Assembly (NCBI RefSeq): GCF_900112605.1
Contig: NZ_FOMJ01000009.1
Coordinates: forward strand, 50,241 to 114,240
Direction: 5' to 3'
From: Thiohalospira halophila DSM 15071
GTDB taxonomy: Bacteria > Pseudomonadota > Gammaproteobacteria > Thiohalospirales > Thiohalospiraceae
Length of the DNA stretch: 64,000 bases
Position 1 is the first letter of the stretch; every line of letters starts with the position of its first letter. The position numbers were made by a program, and so were the translations under genes. The notes under the pieces were generated by a model that was not told the DNA's origin, made no database searches, and saw only the letters and a program-made list of their open reading frames with translations. Shown in pieces: positions 8,580-16,981 of this stretch.

Positions 8580-9320
8580 TCAGCTCTTGCCGGCGGTGAA
8601 GCCGCCATCCACCAGCAGCTGCGACCCGGTGATGAAGGAGGCCTCGTCGGATAGCAGGAAGGTCACGGCACGCGCCACCTCCTCCGGCTGGCCCATGCGC
8701 CCCATGGCGTGGAGCCCGGCCAGGTAGTCCTTGGTCTCCTGATCCAGGGCGTCCAGCAAGGGCGTGATGATGTAGCCCGGGGAGACGGTGTTCACCCGGA
8801 TCCCCTTCCGGGCGTACTCCAGCGCCAGGGTCCGGGTGAGGTTGACCACGCCCCCCTTGGCGGCGGAATAGGCGGCGGTCTGGGACTGGCCGAAATTCCC
8901 AAGGATGGAGGCGCAGTTGACGATGGCCCCGCCCTCGGCGGCCTCCATGCGGGCAATGGCGTGCTTGGCCACCAGGAAGGCCCCGGTGAGGTTGATGTCG
9001 ATGACCCGCTGCCAGTCGGTGAGCGGATGCTGGGCCGAGGGGCCGATGTGGCCGATGCCGGCGTTGTTGAAGAGGCCGTCCACCCCGCCCAGGGTCGCCT
9101 CCGCGGCATCGAAGAGGGCGGTCACGGAGTCCTCGTCGGCCACATCGGTCCGCTGGTAGGTCACCTGTTCACCCAGTTCCTCGGCCAGTCCGGGCCCACG
9201 CTCATCATCGAGGTCGGCGATAATGACCCGCGCCCCCTGGATCACCAGGTCGCGAACCGTCGCCTCGCCGATACCACTGGCCCCGCCGGTGACGATGACC
9301 CTCCGCTCTGCCATGCGCAT
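8580..9320 (-). CDS. Short-chain dehydrogenase/reductase
   Basis: This is a classical 246-residue SDR: cofactor motif TGGASGIG (11-18), NNAG (85-88), and the catalytic S138, Y151 and K155 (YSAAK). The aspartate in IIADLDDE after strand 2 suggests NAD(H) preference. The C-terminus INGSQLLVDGG-type segment (ITGSQLLVDGGFTAG) is standard. The substrate cannot be inferred. The ATG at 9320 has GGGGAG at proper spacing; a second ATG two codons in is possible. Its stop abuts the end of the convergent thioredoxin-like gene. Confidence 0.85.
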   Translation of the reverse strand: MRMAERRVIVTGGASGIGEATVRDLVIQGARVIIADLDDERGPGLAEELGEQVTYQRTDVADEDSVTALFDAAEATLGGVDGLFNNAGIGHIGPSAQHPLTDWQRVIDINLTGAFLVAKHAIARMEAAEGGAIVNCASILGNFGQSQTAAYSAAKGGVVNLTRTLALEYARKGIRVNTVSPGYIITPLLDALDQETKDYLAGLHAMGRMGQPEEVARAVTFLLSDEASFITGSQLLVDGGFTAGKS

Positions 9321-9443
9321 GTCGCTACTCCCCTCTGGTTATTATGGATTTTCCATCAGGAGTGTAGCCGCCGAGCACCCCGCTGACAGGGGGTGACCGC
9401 TGCGGTACTGTCTCCTCCGAACGGATCCGGCCGAGGAGCCCCC

Positions 9444-9944
9444 ATGAGCGAGACTGCCCCCAACCCCTGGACCCAGCGCCTCATGCTCCTGGGGCTGCTG
9501 GTGCTCTGCCTGGCCACCGGGGCCGTGGGCGGAGCCATCACCCGGCCGGCCCTGGACCCCTGGTACCGGGAGCTGACCCGGCCCTTCTTCACGCCGCCGG
9601 ATATCGCCTTCCCCATCGTCTGGAATCTGCTGTTCGTGCTGATGGCGGTGGCCGCCTGGCGGGTCTGGCGGGTGGCGGGGTTCTCCTGGGATCGGGAGAC
9701 GCCGCATCCGCTGGCGCTCTTCTTCGTCCAGCTGGGGCTGAATCTGGGCTGGAGCGTGGTCTTCTTCGGCCTGCAGTCGCCGGGATGGGCGCTGGTGGAG
9801 ATCGTCTTCCTGCTCGCGGCCATCCTGGCCACCTGGCGCGCCTTCACCGAGTTCGACCGGGTGGCGGGCTGGCTCTTCGTCCCCTACATCGCCTGGGTGG
9901 GCTACGCGACCCTGCTCAACGCCAGCATCGTCTACCTCAACTAA
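9444..9944 (+). CDS. tspO: TspO/MBR family tryptophan-rich sensory protein
   Basis: The 166-residue protein has five hydrophobic helices and TspO signatures: WYRELTRPFFTPPDIAFPIVW near residues 44-64, a conserved WNLLF, LNLGWSVVFFG, and WVGYATLLNASIVYLN at the end. TspO binds porphyrins and modulates tetrapyrrole metabolism or stress responses, which suits a haem-rich neighbourhood. The start at 9444 follows GAGGAG. Its stop overlaps the end of the convergent tmcA by 4 bp. Confidence 0.9.
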   Translation: MSETAPNPWTQRLMLLGLLVLCLATGAVGGAITRPALDPWYRELTRPFFTPPDIAFPIVWNLLFVLMAVAAWRVWRVAGFSWDRETPHPLALFFVQLGLNLGWSVVFFGLQSPGWALVEIVFLLAAILATWRAFTEFDRVAGWLFVPYIAWVGYATLLNASIVYLN

Positions 9945-12106
9945 AGGCCGACGGCCAGCGCCCGCCTCAACGCCCGCCGCAGCGCCGCCACCGCCTCCCG
10001 GCGGCCGGAGAGGCCGGCTGCCGTCGCCACCTCGGTCCAGGGTCGCTGCTGCAGCACCCGCGCCATCAGGACGCGGACCCCGTCGGGCTCCAGCGCCGGC
10101 GGCGGGGCCGCCAGCAGGGCCGCCGACCAGCGCCACAAGGGGGCGGGGCGCGCCTCCGGCAGGCGCTCCCCGGCGGCCACGGCGGTGATGGTCCGGGCAT
10201 CGCCGTCCTTCGGCACCGCCACCGGCAGCCCCGCCAGCACCGCCGCCGCCAGGTCGGGGTCCAGGTCCCGCAGGGCATCCCCCAGGGCCACTGGCAGGTC
10301 GTCGGCCAGCACCGCGCGCGCCTCGATGGTGAGCGCCGACCCGGCGTCATTCAGCGGGCGCAGCATGAGCAGGGCGTGGGCGCCGGAGATGGCGCCGGGA
10401 TAGAGGGAGACCCGCACCGGCTCCAGGTCGCAGGCGCGCCAGAAGGCCAGCAGCTCCGGCTCGCCGGCAAAGCTCGCCCCCAGGTAGTCGCAGCCGGCCG
10501 CCCCGGCGGCCTCGGCCACCCCCTCCACCAGCCGCTGCCCCAGCCCGGCCCGGCGCAGTGCCGGATGCACGGCCAGGCGCAGCACCCGCGCGCCCACCCG
10601 CTCCGGCGCCTCGCCCAGGCCCAGATGGGCCGCCAGGGATTCCGGGATGAGGTGGCCGTGGGGACGCCGCCGACCGGCGGTGATGGCCGCCGCCGTCCCG
10701 GCGTCGAAGCCCCCCTCCCGGGCCCACAGGGCGACGCCAACCACGTGCCCCCCGCTGCGGGCGGTGACCACGCCGATACTCGGTGCGTCCAGGAGATTGC
10801 GCAGATCCCGGGGGCGCGTGCGGTAGTGGGCCTGGACCAGCAGGCCGAAGGCCTCGGTCAGGGCGGTCTCATCCGCCGCCAGGGCATCGCGGTCTTCGGG
10901 GGCTACCTCCGCCGCGGCCGCGGCATCCGGGGGGAGTTCGGCCTCCGCTGGTGGCTCGGCATCCAGGGCCAGGAGGCGGAAGGTCAGCGCCTCCACCGGA
11001 TCGCCGGTGGCCCAGCGCACCGGCTCGGCCAGGGTGAGCCGCCGCCAGCCCCGGCTGCCCTCGTCCAGGGCGCGGGCGAAACGAACCTCGAAGCCGCGGC
11101 CGGTACCCTCGTAGCCATGGAGCGTGGTGGCGAAGGCCAGGCGCGGATAGCGGGCCAGCAACCGCTGGAGAAGGGGTACGGGCAGGGCGGCGGCCTCGTC
11201 GACCAGGACCAGGTCGGCCTGCTCACCGCTCTCGGCCAGCTCGTCCGGGGGACGGAAGTCCAGCCGGCTCCTGTCCGGCCAGACCAGCGAACCACCCTCG
11301 CGGACCGCCCCCGACCGGGCCACTTCGGCGCGCTCGAAGGCTGCCGCCACGGCGGCCCGCCGCGGGGCGGTGAGGACCACGCGCTGCGCCCCTGCGTCCA
11401 GGCGGCGGGCGGCGGCGATGCCCAGGGCTGCGGACTTGCCGCGACCGCGATCGGCGATCAGGACCACCGGCCGTCGCCGCTGGCCGGTGGCCACCTTCTC
11501 CAGGGCGGCGACGGCGGCGGCCTGGTCGGCGGTGCGACAATCGGGGTCGGGGGGCTCGGCGGCCGGCGGTGGTGCGGGGAGATCCGGCAGTCGGGGGGAT
11601 GCCTCGCCCTCGCTCCAGACCGGCGTGGCCGAGTCGGCGGCGATGAGGTCGGCCAGGCGCCGGAGAAAACGCCCACCCACCGCCTCCGGCGGCCAGGGGT
11701 CCACGGTGATCCGCTGGCGCTGGGGATCGGGGAAGGTCGGCCAGTCCGCCAGCGGCGGCCCCAGCAGCAGGAGGAGGCCGCCGGCGGCCACGGTGCCGGC
11801 CACCGCCCCCATGGCATCGGCATCCACCCCGGCGCGCAGGTCGTAGACCACGGCGGGCCACTCTCCGCCCAGGTAATCCGTGGCCCCCTCCGGGGTCACC
11901 ACCTCCGTGCCGGCCGGTGCCTCGTTCCCGACCCAGAGGGGAGTCTCGATCCCGGCCCCGACCAGGACCGCACCGGCCTGCCGGCAGGCCCAGTCGCCAC
12001 CGCCGGTCAGGACCAGGGCGCGACGCTGGCCGACGCGGCGGGCTTCGGCCGCCAGGGCGGAGCCCAGGGCGGTGGCTTCAGGGTCATCGGGGGCACCATC
12101 ACTCAT
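9941..12106 (-). CDS. tmcA: tRNA(Met) cytidine acetyltransferase TmcA
   Basis: The 721-residue protein has the TmcA domain order. An N-terminal DUF1726-type domain is followed by an RNA helicase module with Walker A (ADRGRGKSA) and a DEAA-type Walker B (LVDEAAALP). A GNAT acetyltransferase domain then carries the acetyl-CoA loop (RRAGLGQRLVEG), and a C-terminal tRNA-binding tail completes it. It makes N4-acetylcytidine at the wobble base of elongator tRNA-Met using ATP and acetyl-CoA. The start at 12106 gives the usual short lead into the first domain (RALVLTGGGDW); no clear ribosome site is seen and an upstream start at 12193 is possible. Confidence 0.88.
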   Translation of the reverse strand: MSDGAPDDPEATALGSALAAEARRVGQRRALVLTGGGDWACRQAGAVLVGAGIETPLWVGNEAPAGTEVVTPEGATDYLGGEWPAVVYDLRAGVDADAMGAVAGTVAAGGLLLLLGPPLADWPTFPDPQRQRITVDPWPPEAVGGRFLRRLADLIAADSATPVWSEGEASPRLPDLPAPPPAAEPPDPDCRTADQAAAVAALEKVATGQRRRPVVLIADRGRGKSAALGIAAARRLDAGAQRVVLTAPRRAAVAAAFERAEVARSGAVREGGSLVWPDRSRLDFRPPDELAESGEQADLVLVDEAAALPVPLLQRLLARYPRLAFATTLHGYEGTGRGFEVRFARALDEGSRGWRRLTLAEPVRWATGDPVEALTFRLLALDAEPPAEAELPPDAAAAAEVAPEDRDALAADETALTEAFGLLVQAHYRTRPRDLRNLLDAPSIGVVTARSGGHVVGVALWAREGGFDAGTAAAITAGRRRPHGHLIPESLAAHLGLGEAPERVGARVLRLAVHPALRRAGLGQRLVEGVAEAAGAAGCDYLGASFAGEPELLAFWRACDLEPVRVSLYPGAISGAHALLMLRPLNDAGSALTIEARAVLADDLPVALGDALRDLDPDLAAAVLAGLPVAVPKDGDARTITAVAAGERLPEARPAPLWRWSAALLAAPPPALEPDGVRVLMARVLQQRPWTEVATAAGLSGRREAVAALRRALRRALAVGL

Positions 12107-12207
12107 GGCGCGAGTATCGCCGGCCGGCGGCGGCCGCCACAACCGCGCTGCTGGCATAGGCCCATGGCGACAGCTACCTTCGGGGGACAACATCAGGGAC
12201 GAATAGC

Positions 12208-12612
12208 GTGACGGACGACAACCCCTTCCAGATCCATCCGGAGGCGCGCCGTATCACCGTCGGCAGCGGCCTGGCGGTCAGCGATCACGCCCTCCGGGTG
12301 GAGCAGCCTCCGGTGATGCCGGCCTGGTATCTCCCCGCTGGCGAGGTGGATGGCCGCTTTCTGATCGCCACGAACCACTGCAGCTACATCCAGTGGGTAG
12401 GCGAAACCTGCTGGTTCGATCTCGTCGACGGTACCTCGAATGCCGCCTGGCTCCACCCGGATCCCTCACCGTTGCTGGCCGCCCTGGGTGACCGGATCGC
12501 CTTCGACCCCCACCGGGTCACCATCTACCTCGACGGAGAGCCGGCCCTCGCCTCGACGCGGTTCATGTCACCGGCGTCGCGGGGAATCGGGCCGATTCCG
12601 GCGCCTCGATGA
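12208..12612 (+). CDS. DUF427 domain protein
   Basis: The 134-residue protein matches the DUF427 pattern: a strand with AVSDHALRVEQPP, YLPAGEVDGRFL, the CxY-type core TNHCSYIQWVGETCWFDL, then NAAWLHPDPSP followed by a DRIAFDPHRVTIYLDG end. The family is small and soluble with no established reaction. It starts at GTG with an AGGGA-like ribosome site (CATCAGGGACGAATAGC) and is divergent from tmcA. The last 50 bp overlap the end of the convergent unknown gene at 12563. Confidence 0.72.
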   Translation: MTDDNPFQIHPEARRITVGSGLAVSDHALRVEQPPVMPAWYLPAGEVDGRFLIATNHCSYIQWVGETCWFDLVDGTSNAAWLHPDPSPLLAALGDRIAFDPHRVTIYLDGEPALASTRFMSPASRGIGPIPAPR

Positions 12613-13252
12613 TCAGGGCCACGCCCTCGGGGGCGATCTCGAAATGGCCGCGGGCCGAATCCCACGCCCGTTGCTGGACGTGGTCATCCGCCTCCACGAA
12701 GACCTCCTGCAGGGCTCGCCCCAGGGCGGGTCGGTCGGCGGGATCACGCCCCGTGTTCGCCCGGAAGGCGGTCCGCGCGGCCTCGTCGCCGGCCCAGCCC
12801 GCCCGGGCGAAGCCGGCCAGCAACAGCGTCCGCACCACCCCCGGTCCCAGTTCGTCCCGCAGGCGGGCCACCGCCTCCCTGGGAGACGGCTCGTCGGCGC
12901 TAGAGGCCGCCGCATCCTCCGGCAACAGGCGGCGCAGGGTCCGCGCACCGGCCAGGCCGTTCAGGAGGTCGTCATCCACCATGCGGACATAGTCCGGGGT
13001 GGGGTCCGAGCCGGTGCGCCGGGCCAGCTGGATGAGGGCGATGGCCTCGTCCACGTAGTCGGAGAGGGTGAGGCCGCAGAGGCGGTGGTCCAGGAGGTCG
13101 TGGATGAGGACCGAGGTGGGGATCACCTCCCCGGGATAGGGGGTGGCCGCGATGACCTCGGGGTCGGCCTCGGTGCCGTCGAGCTTCCAGCCCCGGGCGC
13201 CGAAGGCATCATCCCATTGCGCCCGGTAGTGCAGGCCGGCGGTGGTGGCCAT
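12563..13252 (-). CDS. Unknown soluble protein, probably controlled by the adjacent MerR-type site
   Basis: The 229-residue acidic protein is not recognised. It begins ATTAGLHYRAQWDDAFGARG and contains VLIHDLLDHRLCGL near residue 50, which has two histidines and a cysteine that could bind metal. The rest is mostly helical, with no signal peptide or membrane segment. AGGAGA precedes the ATG. A perfect palindrome lies 17 bp upstream of the start codon, beside a merR-family gene, which suggests regulated expression. The function is unknown. Confidence 0.65.
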   Translation of the reverse strand: MATTAGLHYRAQWDDAFGARGWKLDGTEADPEVIAATPYPGEVIPTSVLIHDLLDHRLCGLTLSDYVDEAIALIQLARRTGSDPTPDYVRMVDDDLLNGLAGARTLRRLLPEDAAASSADEPSPREAVARLRDELGPGVVRTLLLAGFARAGWAGDEAARTAFRANTGRDPADRPALGRALQEVFVEADDHVQQRAWDSARGHFEIAPEGVALIIEAPESARFPATPVT

Positions 13253-13269
13253 GGCGGTCTCTCCTGATC

Positions 13270-13289
13270 ATCTTACGTCCACGTAAGAT
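13270..13289. promoter_or_regulatory. Perfect 20-bp palindrome, likely MerR-family operator
   Basis: ATCTTACGT and ACGTAAGAT are exact inverted 9-mers separated by two bases. The core TTACGT-N2-ACGTAA resembles operators of MerR-family metabolic regulators such as LiuR (established knowledge). It sits between the merR-family gene and the unknown gene at 13252. A weak promoter reading left (TTGCGT, 17-bp gap, TAGATC) would place it just downstream of the -10. The symmetry is seen; the regulator assignment is inference. Confidence 0.6.
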
Positions 13290-13324
13290 CTAGACGAGAC
13301 GGCGCCGCTACGCAAGCGCCGGCC

Positions 13325-13807
13325 TCAGCCCTTCCCCTCCTCGCCCCAGAGGAGAGCAGCCAGCGGCACCCGGGGGGCCAGCCGGCGGACGGGGCAGTCG
13401 GGGCAGCCCTCGGCGGTCGGGGGACGTCGGCACTCCGCGCAGGTGGCCAACGCCGGGCCCAGCTCGTCCAGGGCGCTGCGGGTGCGCGCCACCACCTCGT
13501 CCACCTCGTCCAGACGCGCCGCCAGCCGGTCCAGCTCGGCCCGAGCGGCGGCGGTGGCGGCGGCCCCGGTGTCGGCCTCCGAGCGGGCCCCGGCCAGGGC
13601 CCGGAGGCGATCCAGCTCCACCCCCGCCCGGGTCAGCCGCACCAGGAAGGCCGCCCGGCGCTGCGCCGCCGGCCCGTAGCGCCGGGTGCCGCCCGGGGAG
13701 CGGCTGGGGGTCAGCAGCCCCTCCTCCTCGTAGAAGCGCAGGGTGCGCGGGGTGGTCTCCAGCCATTCGGCCAGGGCCCCGATGCTCAGGGTCTCCTCCT
13801 CAGCCAC
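13325..13807 (-). CDS. MerR-family transcriptional regulator with C-terminal cysteine cluster
   Basis: The 160-residue protein starts with a MerR winged helix (LSIGALAEWLETTPRTLRFY, then EEGLLTPSRSPGGTRRYG). A dimerisation coiled coil follows. The C-terminus carries four cysteines as C-X2-C-X9-C-X2-C (ATCAECRR...GCPDCPVRR), a plausible zinc or redox site. The GTG start at 13807 was chosen because AGGAGG sits six bases upstream and GTGGCTGA overlaps the preceding stop by 8 bp. An ATG five codons earlier overlaps that ribosome site. Its likely operator is the palindrome at 13270. Confidence 0.8.
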   Translation of the reverse strand: MAEEETLSIGALAEWLETTPRTLRFYEEEGLLTPSRSPGGTRRYGPAAQRRAAFLVRLTRAGVELDRLRALAGARSEADTGAAATAAARAELDRLAARLDEVDEVVARTRSALDELGPALATCAECRRPPTAEGCPDCPVRRLAPRVPLAALLWGEEGKG

Positions 13808-14270
13808 GGTCCGCCTCCTCATGCAGCCGTTGCAGGCCGCGGCGCATGCGGCGAGTATGGCTGCCCTCCCAATAGAGCCGGTCGCAGGTCGGGCACCAGC
13901 GCAGGGGGCCGGCGACATCCGCGGGCGCCCGGGCGGCCACGGCCTCCGGCGGGGTCTCCAGGGGGGTGTTGCAGAGCAGGCAGCGGGTGAAGGGGGCGTG
14001 GTACCAGTCGAGGCCCAGGCGGTCGGCCAGCTCCGCCGCGGCCGCCTCCGGCCGCTCCTGTTCCAGCAGGATCAGGCAGGGCCCGGCAGCGGCGTGCTCG
14101 GCGATCCCGGCGTCCCGGGTCACCAGCCACCGGTCCTCGGCACAGGCGCGGGCGACGACCTCCCGATCCGGGGCGCCGTCGGTGGCGATGGCGGTGTCGT
14201 AGCCCGCCGCCCGGAGCCAGCGGGCGAGCCCCTTGTACATCTCGTCACAGAGGAAGCGGTGGGCGGCCAT
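13800..14270 (-). CDS. Mut7-C RNase-domain protein (DUF82) with zinc ribbon
   Basis: The 156-residue protein begins RFLCDEMYKGLARWLRAAGYD, the PIN-like Mut7-C start with its acidic residue. It continues with WLVTRDAG, then a four-cysteine zinc ribbon (CLLCNTPL and RWCPTCDRLYW) near the C-terminus. The family is predicted to be an RNase by relation to PIN domains; substrates are unknown. It is coupled to the downstream merR-family gene by an 8-bp overlap. The start at 14270 was chosen by homology to the family start; no strong ribosome site is visible. Confidence 0.78.
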   Translation of the reverse strand: MAAHRFLCDEMYKGLARWLRAAGYDTAIATDGAPDREVVARACAEDRWLVTRDAGIAEHAAAGPCLILLEQERPEAAAAELADRLGLDWYHAPFTRCLLCNTPLETPPEAVAARAPADVAGPLRWCPTCDRLYWEGSHTRRMRRGLQRLHEEADRG

Positions 14271-14321
14271 TCGCCGACGATCGCGCCCGGCGGCTCCCAT
14301 TGCAAGGGAGGCGGGTCGGCG

Positions 14322-14846
14322 TCACTCCTGGCCGAAGGGGCGGATGAAGCCGATGCCGATGGAGTCCAGCCGTTCCTCGGCGCCCAGGGTATAGTCCATC
14401 CACTCGACGACGATGTCGAAGGAATCGGAGGGGCTGACCCGGGCACCGAAGCCGTAGGCGATGCCGTCATTGACCTCGGTGGTGTCATTCATCTCGAGCT
14501 CGGCGCGGGCCGGACCGAGCTGGGTGTAGAAGTGGATACGCTCCCACTGACCACCGAGCTGGAGGAAGAGGCCGGTGAAACGCGAGACCTGGAAGTCGCT
14601 CACCGTCTGCGAGGCGCCGGCCTGGAAGTCCACGGCGACGTTCTCGTTGAAGCGCTGGCCGATGCGGAGCATCAACCCGCTGGGGGAGTACTGGTCATCC
14701 GGCGCCTCGCGCTCGGCGAAGTCGAGATAGCTCCCACCGAAGTAGGCGGGCTCTCCGCCGCCGTCCTCTTCCTCTGCGGAAGTAGCCGCCATGGGCAGGG
14801 CCAGGGCGAGGAGCCCCAGGGTGCGCAGGAACGGGCGTGGTGGCAT
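14322..14846 (-). CDS. Outer-membrane beta-barrel protein
   Basis: The 174-residue protein has a signal peptide (about 1-22, FLRTLGLLALALPMAATSA) followed by alternating amphipathic strands (for example YFGGSYLDFAE, VAVDFQAGAS, GLFLQLGGQW, IAYGFGARVS, FDIVVEWMDYTLG) and an aromatic terminal strand GIGFIRPF. This matches small eight-strand OmpW/OmpX-like barrels. The ATG at 14846 has AGGGAGAAGG upstream. It is probably transcribed separately from the Mut7-C gene 51 bp downstream. Confidence 0.72.
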   Translation of the reverse strand: MPPRPFLRTLGLLALALPMAATSAEEEDGGGEPAYFGGSYLDFAEREAPDDQYSPSGLMLRIGQRFNENVAVDFQAGASQTVSDFQVSRFTGLFLQLGGQWERIHFYTQLGPARAELEMNDTTEVNDGIAYGFGARVSPSDSFDIVVEWMDYTLGAEERLDSIGIGFIRPFGQE

Positions 14847-14953
14847 GCCTTCTCCCTGAAAAGTCCGTACTGGTCCGCAATCTACCATGCCGCTACGGCG
14901 CCTGCACCGCCCCGTGCTATCCTCGCGCCCTCCCGCGCCCAGTGGAGAACGGA

Positions 14954-16123
14954 ATGGCCGCCGAACTGCCCGCCCCCGATGCCGACGCCGCCGCCACCAG
15001 CGACGAGCTGGTAGCCCGGATCCGCGCGGCCATCGCCGAGGCCGGCGGGGCGCTGCCCTTCCACCGCTACCAGCAGATGGCCCTCTACGAGCCGGGGCTG
15101 GGCTACTACGCCGGCGGCAGCCACAAGCTCGGCGCCGGGGGCGACTTCGTCACCGCCCCGGAGATCTCGCCCTGGTTCGGCTACTGCCTGGCCCGGGAGG
15201 CAGCACCGGTGCTCCGGGCCATCGGCGGTGACGTGCTGGAGCCGGGGGCCGGCTCCGGACGAATGGCCGCCGATGTCCTCACCGAGCTGGAACGCCAGGG
15301 CGCCCTGCCGGAGACCTACCGGATCCTGGAGGTGAGCGCGGAACTGCGCGACCGCCAGCGGCGGACCCTCGCCGAGCGGGTGCCCCACCTCGTCGACCGG
15401 GTGGCCTGGGTGGACGAACTCCCCGAGGGCTTTCGCGGCGTGGTCCTGGCCAACGAGGTCCTGGATGCCATGCCGGTGCACCGCTTCCGGATCACCGAGC
15501 AGGGCCCCGTGGAGCTGGGCGTGGCCGACACCGAGGAGGGGCTGGCGACGGTGGAGATCGGCGCCCCCGGCGCGCGGCTGGCGGCGGCCATCGAGCAGGC
15601 ACGGGAGGCCGCGGGCGGGCTCCCGGTGGGCTACGAATCGGAGATCGGCCTGGCCGCGGTGGACTGGGTCACCACCCTGGCCCAACGGCTGGAGGCCGGC
15701 CGGGTGGTGCTGGTGGACTACGGCTTCCCGCGCCACGAGTTCTACCACCCCCAGCGCGCCACCGGGACCCTCATGGGCCACTACCGCCACCACGCCCACG
15801 CCGACCCCTATCTCTACCCGGGCCTTTCCGACCTCACCGCCCACGTGGACTTCACGGCCGTGGCCGAGGCTGCCCACGGCGCCGGCCTGCAGGTGGCCGG
15901 CTTCGCCACCCAGGCCCACTACCTCATGAGCCTGGGGCTGGCCGAGGCGGCGGAGGAGGTCAATCCGGTGGACCAGCGCGCCCAGCTGGAGGCAGCGCAG
16001 GCCATGCGGACCCTCACCATGCCGGAGGAGATGGGCGAACTCTTCAAGGTGCTGTTGCTGGACCGGGGCGAACTGCCGCCTCCCCTCGGCCTCGCCCTGC
16101 GCGACATGCGCGGGCGGCTCTGA
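14954..16123 (+). CDS. SAM-dependent methyltransferase, MidA/NDUFAF7 family
   Basis: The 389-residue protein shows COG1565 landmarks: GALPFHRYQQMALYEPGLGYY at the start, DFVTAPEISPWFG, a SAM-binding motif VLEPGAGSGRMAADVL, LANEVLDAMPVHRF and VLVDYGFPRHEFYHPQR. The eukaryotic relative methylates an arginine of a complex I subunit; the bacterial substrate is not established. Start at 14954 follows GGAGAACGGA. It precedes uppP on the same strand with a 36-bp gap and may share a transcript. Confidence 0.85.
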   Translation: MAAELPAPDADAAATSDELVARIRAAIAEAGGALPFHRYQQMALYEPGLGYYAGGSHKLGAGGDFVTAPEISPWFGYCLAREAAPVLRAIGGDVLEPGAGSGRMAADVLTELERQGALPETYRILEVSAELRDRQRRTLAERVPHLVDRVAWVDELPEGFRGVVLANEVLDAMPVHRFRITEQGPVELGVADTEEGLATVEIGAPGARLAAAIEQAREAAGGLPVGYESEIGLAAVDWVTTLAQRLEAGRVVLVDYGFPRHEFYHPQRATGTLMGHYRHHAHADPYLYPGLSDLTAHVDFTAVAEAAHGAGLQVAGFATQAHYLMSLGLAEAAEEVNPVDQRAQLEAAQAMRTLTMPEEMGELFKVLLLDRGELPPPLGLALRDMRGRL

Positions 16124-16159
16124 GCCCCCCCCTAGCGCCCACCCACGTCGGAGGACCCC

Positions 16160-16960
16160 ATGGACTGGATCCAGGCCACCCTGCTCGCCCTGCTACAGGG
16201 CATCACCGAATTCCTCCCCATCTCCAGCTCCGCCCACCTCATCCTGCTGCCGGTGGTGGCGGAATGGGAGGATCAGGGGCTGGCCTTCGATGTGGCGGTG
16301 CACGTCGGCTCCCTGGCCGCCGTGGTTGCCTACTTCCGGCGGGAGCTGGCGGCCATGAGCCGGGACTGGCTCGCCTCGGTGGTCCAGCGCCGCACGGTGG
16401 GGGAGAGCCGGCTGGCCTGGGCGGTGCTGTGGGGGACGGTCCCGGTGGGCCTGGCCGGGCTGATCTTCAAGGGCTTCATCGAGGGGGAGCTGCGCGGACC
16501 GCTGGTCATCGCCACCACCACGGTGGTCTTCGGCCTGGCGCTGTGGTGGGCCGATAGCCGGGTCCGCGGGAAACGGGACGAGCACACCCTGCGCTGGCGG
16601 GATGTACTCATCGTCGGCCTGGCCCAGGCCATCGCCCTCATCCCGGGGACCTCGCGTTCCGGGATCACCATGACGGCCGGCCTCCTGGTCGGCCTCTCCC
16701 GGGAGGCGGCGGCGCGCTTCTCCTTCCTCCTGGCCATCCCGGTGATCATCCTCGCCGGGGGACTCAAGGGGGTGGATCTGGTGACTGCCGCCCGCCCGGT
16801 GGACTGGTCGGTCATTGCCGTGGGCACGGCGATGTCAGCGGCTAGTGCCTACCTCTGCATCACCGCCTTCCTCGCCGTCATCCAGCGCATCGGCATGCTG
16901 CCCTTCGTGATCTACCGGCTGGTGCTAGGCGCGGTGCTCTTCGCCCTTTTCGCCGGCTGA
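16160..16960 (+). CDS. uppP: Undecaprenyl-diphosphatase
   Basis: The 266-residue integral membrane protein has UppP (BacA) signatures: LLQGITEFLPISSSAHLIL near the N-terminus with catalytic Glu and Ser, and IPGTSRSGITMTAGL in the second half with the catalytic arginine. It dephosphorylates undecaprenyl pyrophosphate to recycle the carrier lipid for peptidoglycan and O-antigen. Length and several membrane helices match the family. A GGAGGA-type site precedes the ATG. It converges on the CBS gene with 21 bp between the stops. Confidence 0.95.
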   Translation: MDWIQATLLALLQGITEFLPISSSAHLILLPVVAEWEDQGLAFDVAVHVGSLAAVVAYFRRELAAMSRDWLASVVQRRTVGESRLAWAVLWGTVPVGLAGLIFKGFIEGELRGPLVIATTTVVFGLALWWADSRVRGKRDEHTLRWRDVLIVGLAQAIALIPGTSRSGITMTAGLLVGLSREAAARFSFLLAIPVIILAGGLKGVDLVTAARPVDWSVIAVGTAMSAASAYLCITAFLAVIQRIGMLPFVIYRLVLGAVLFALFAG

Positions 16961-16981
16961 TCCCCGCGCCGGTCGGCCCCC

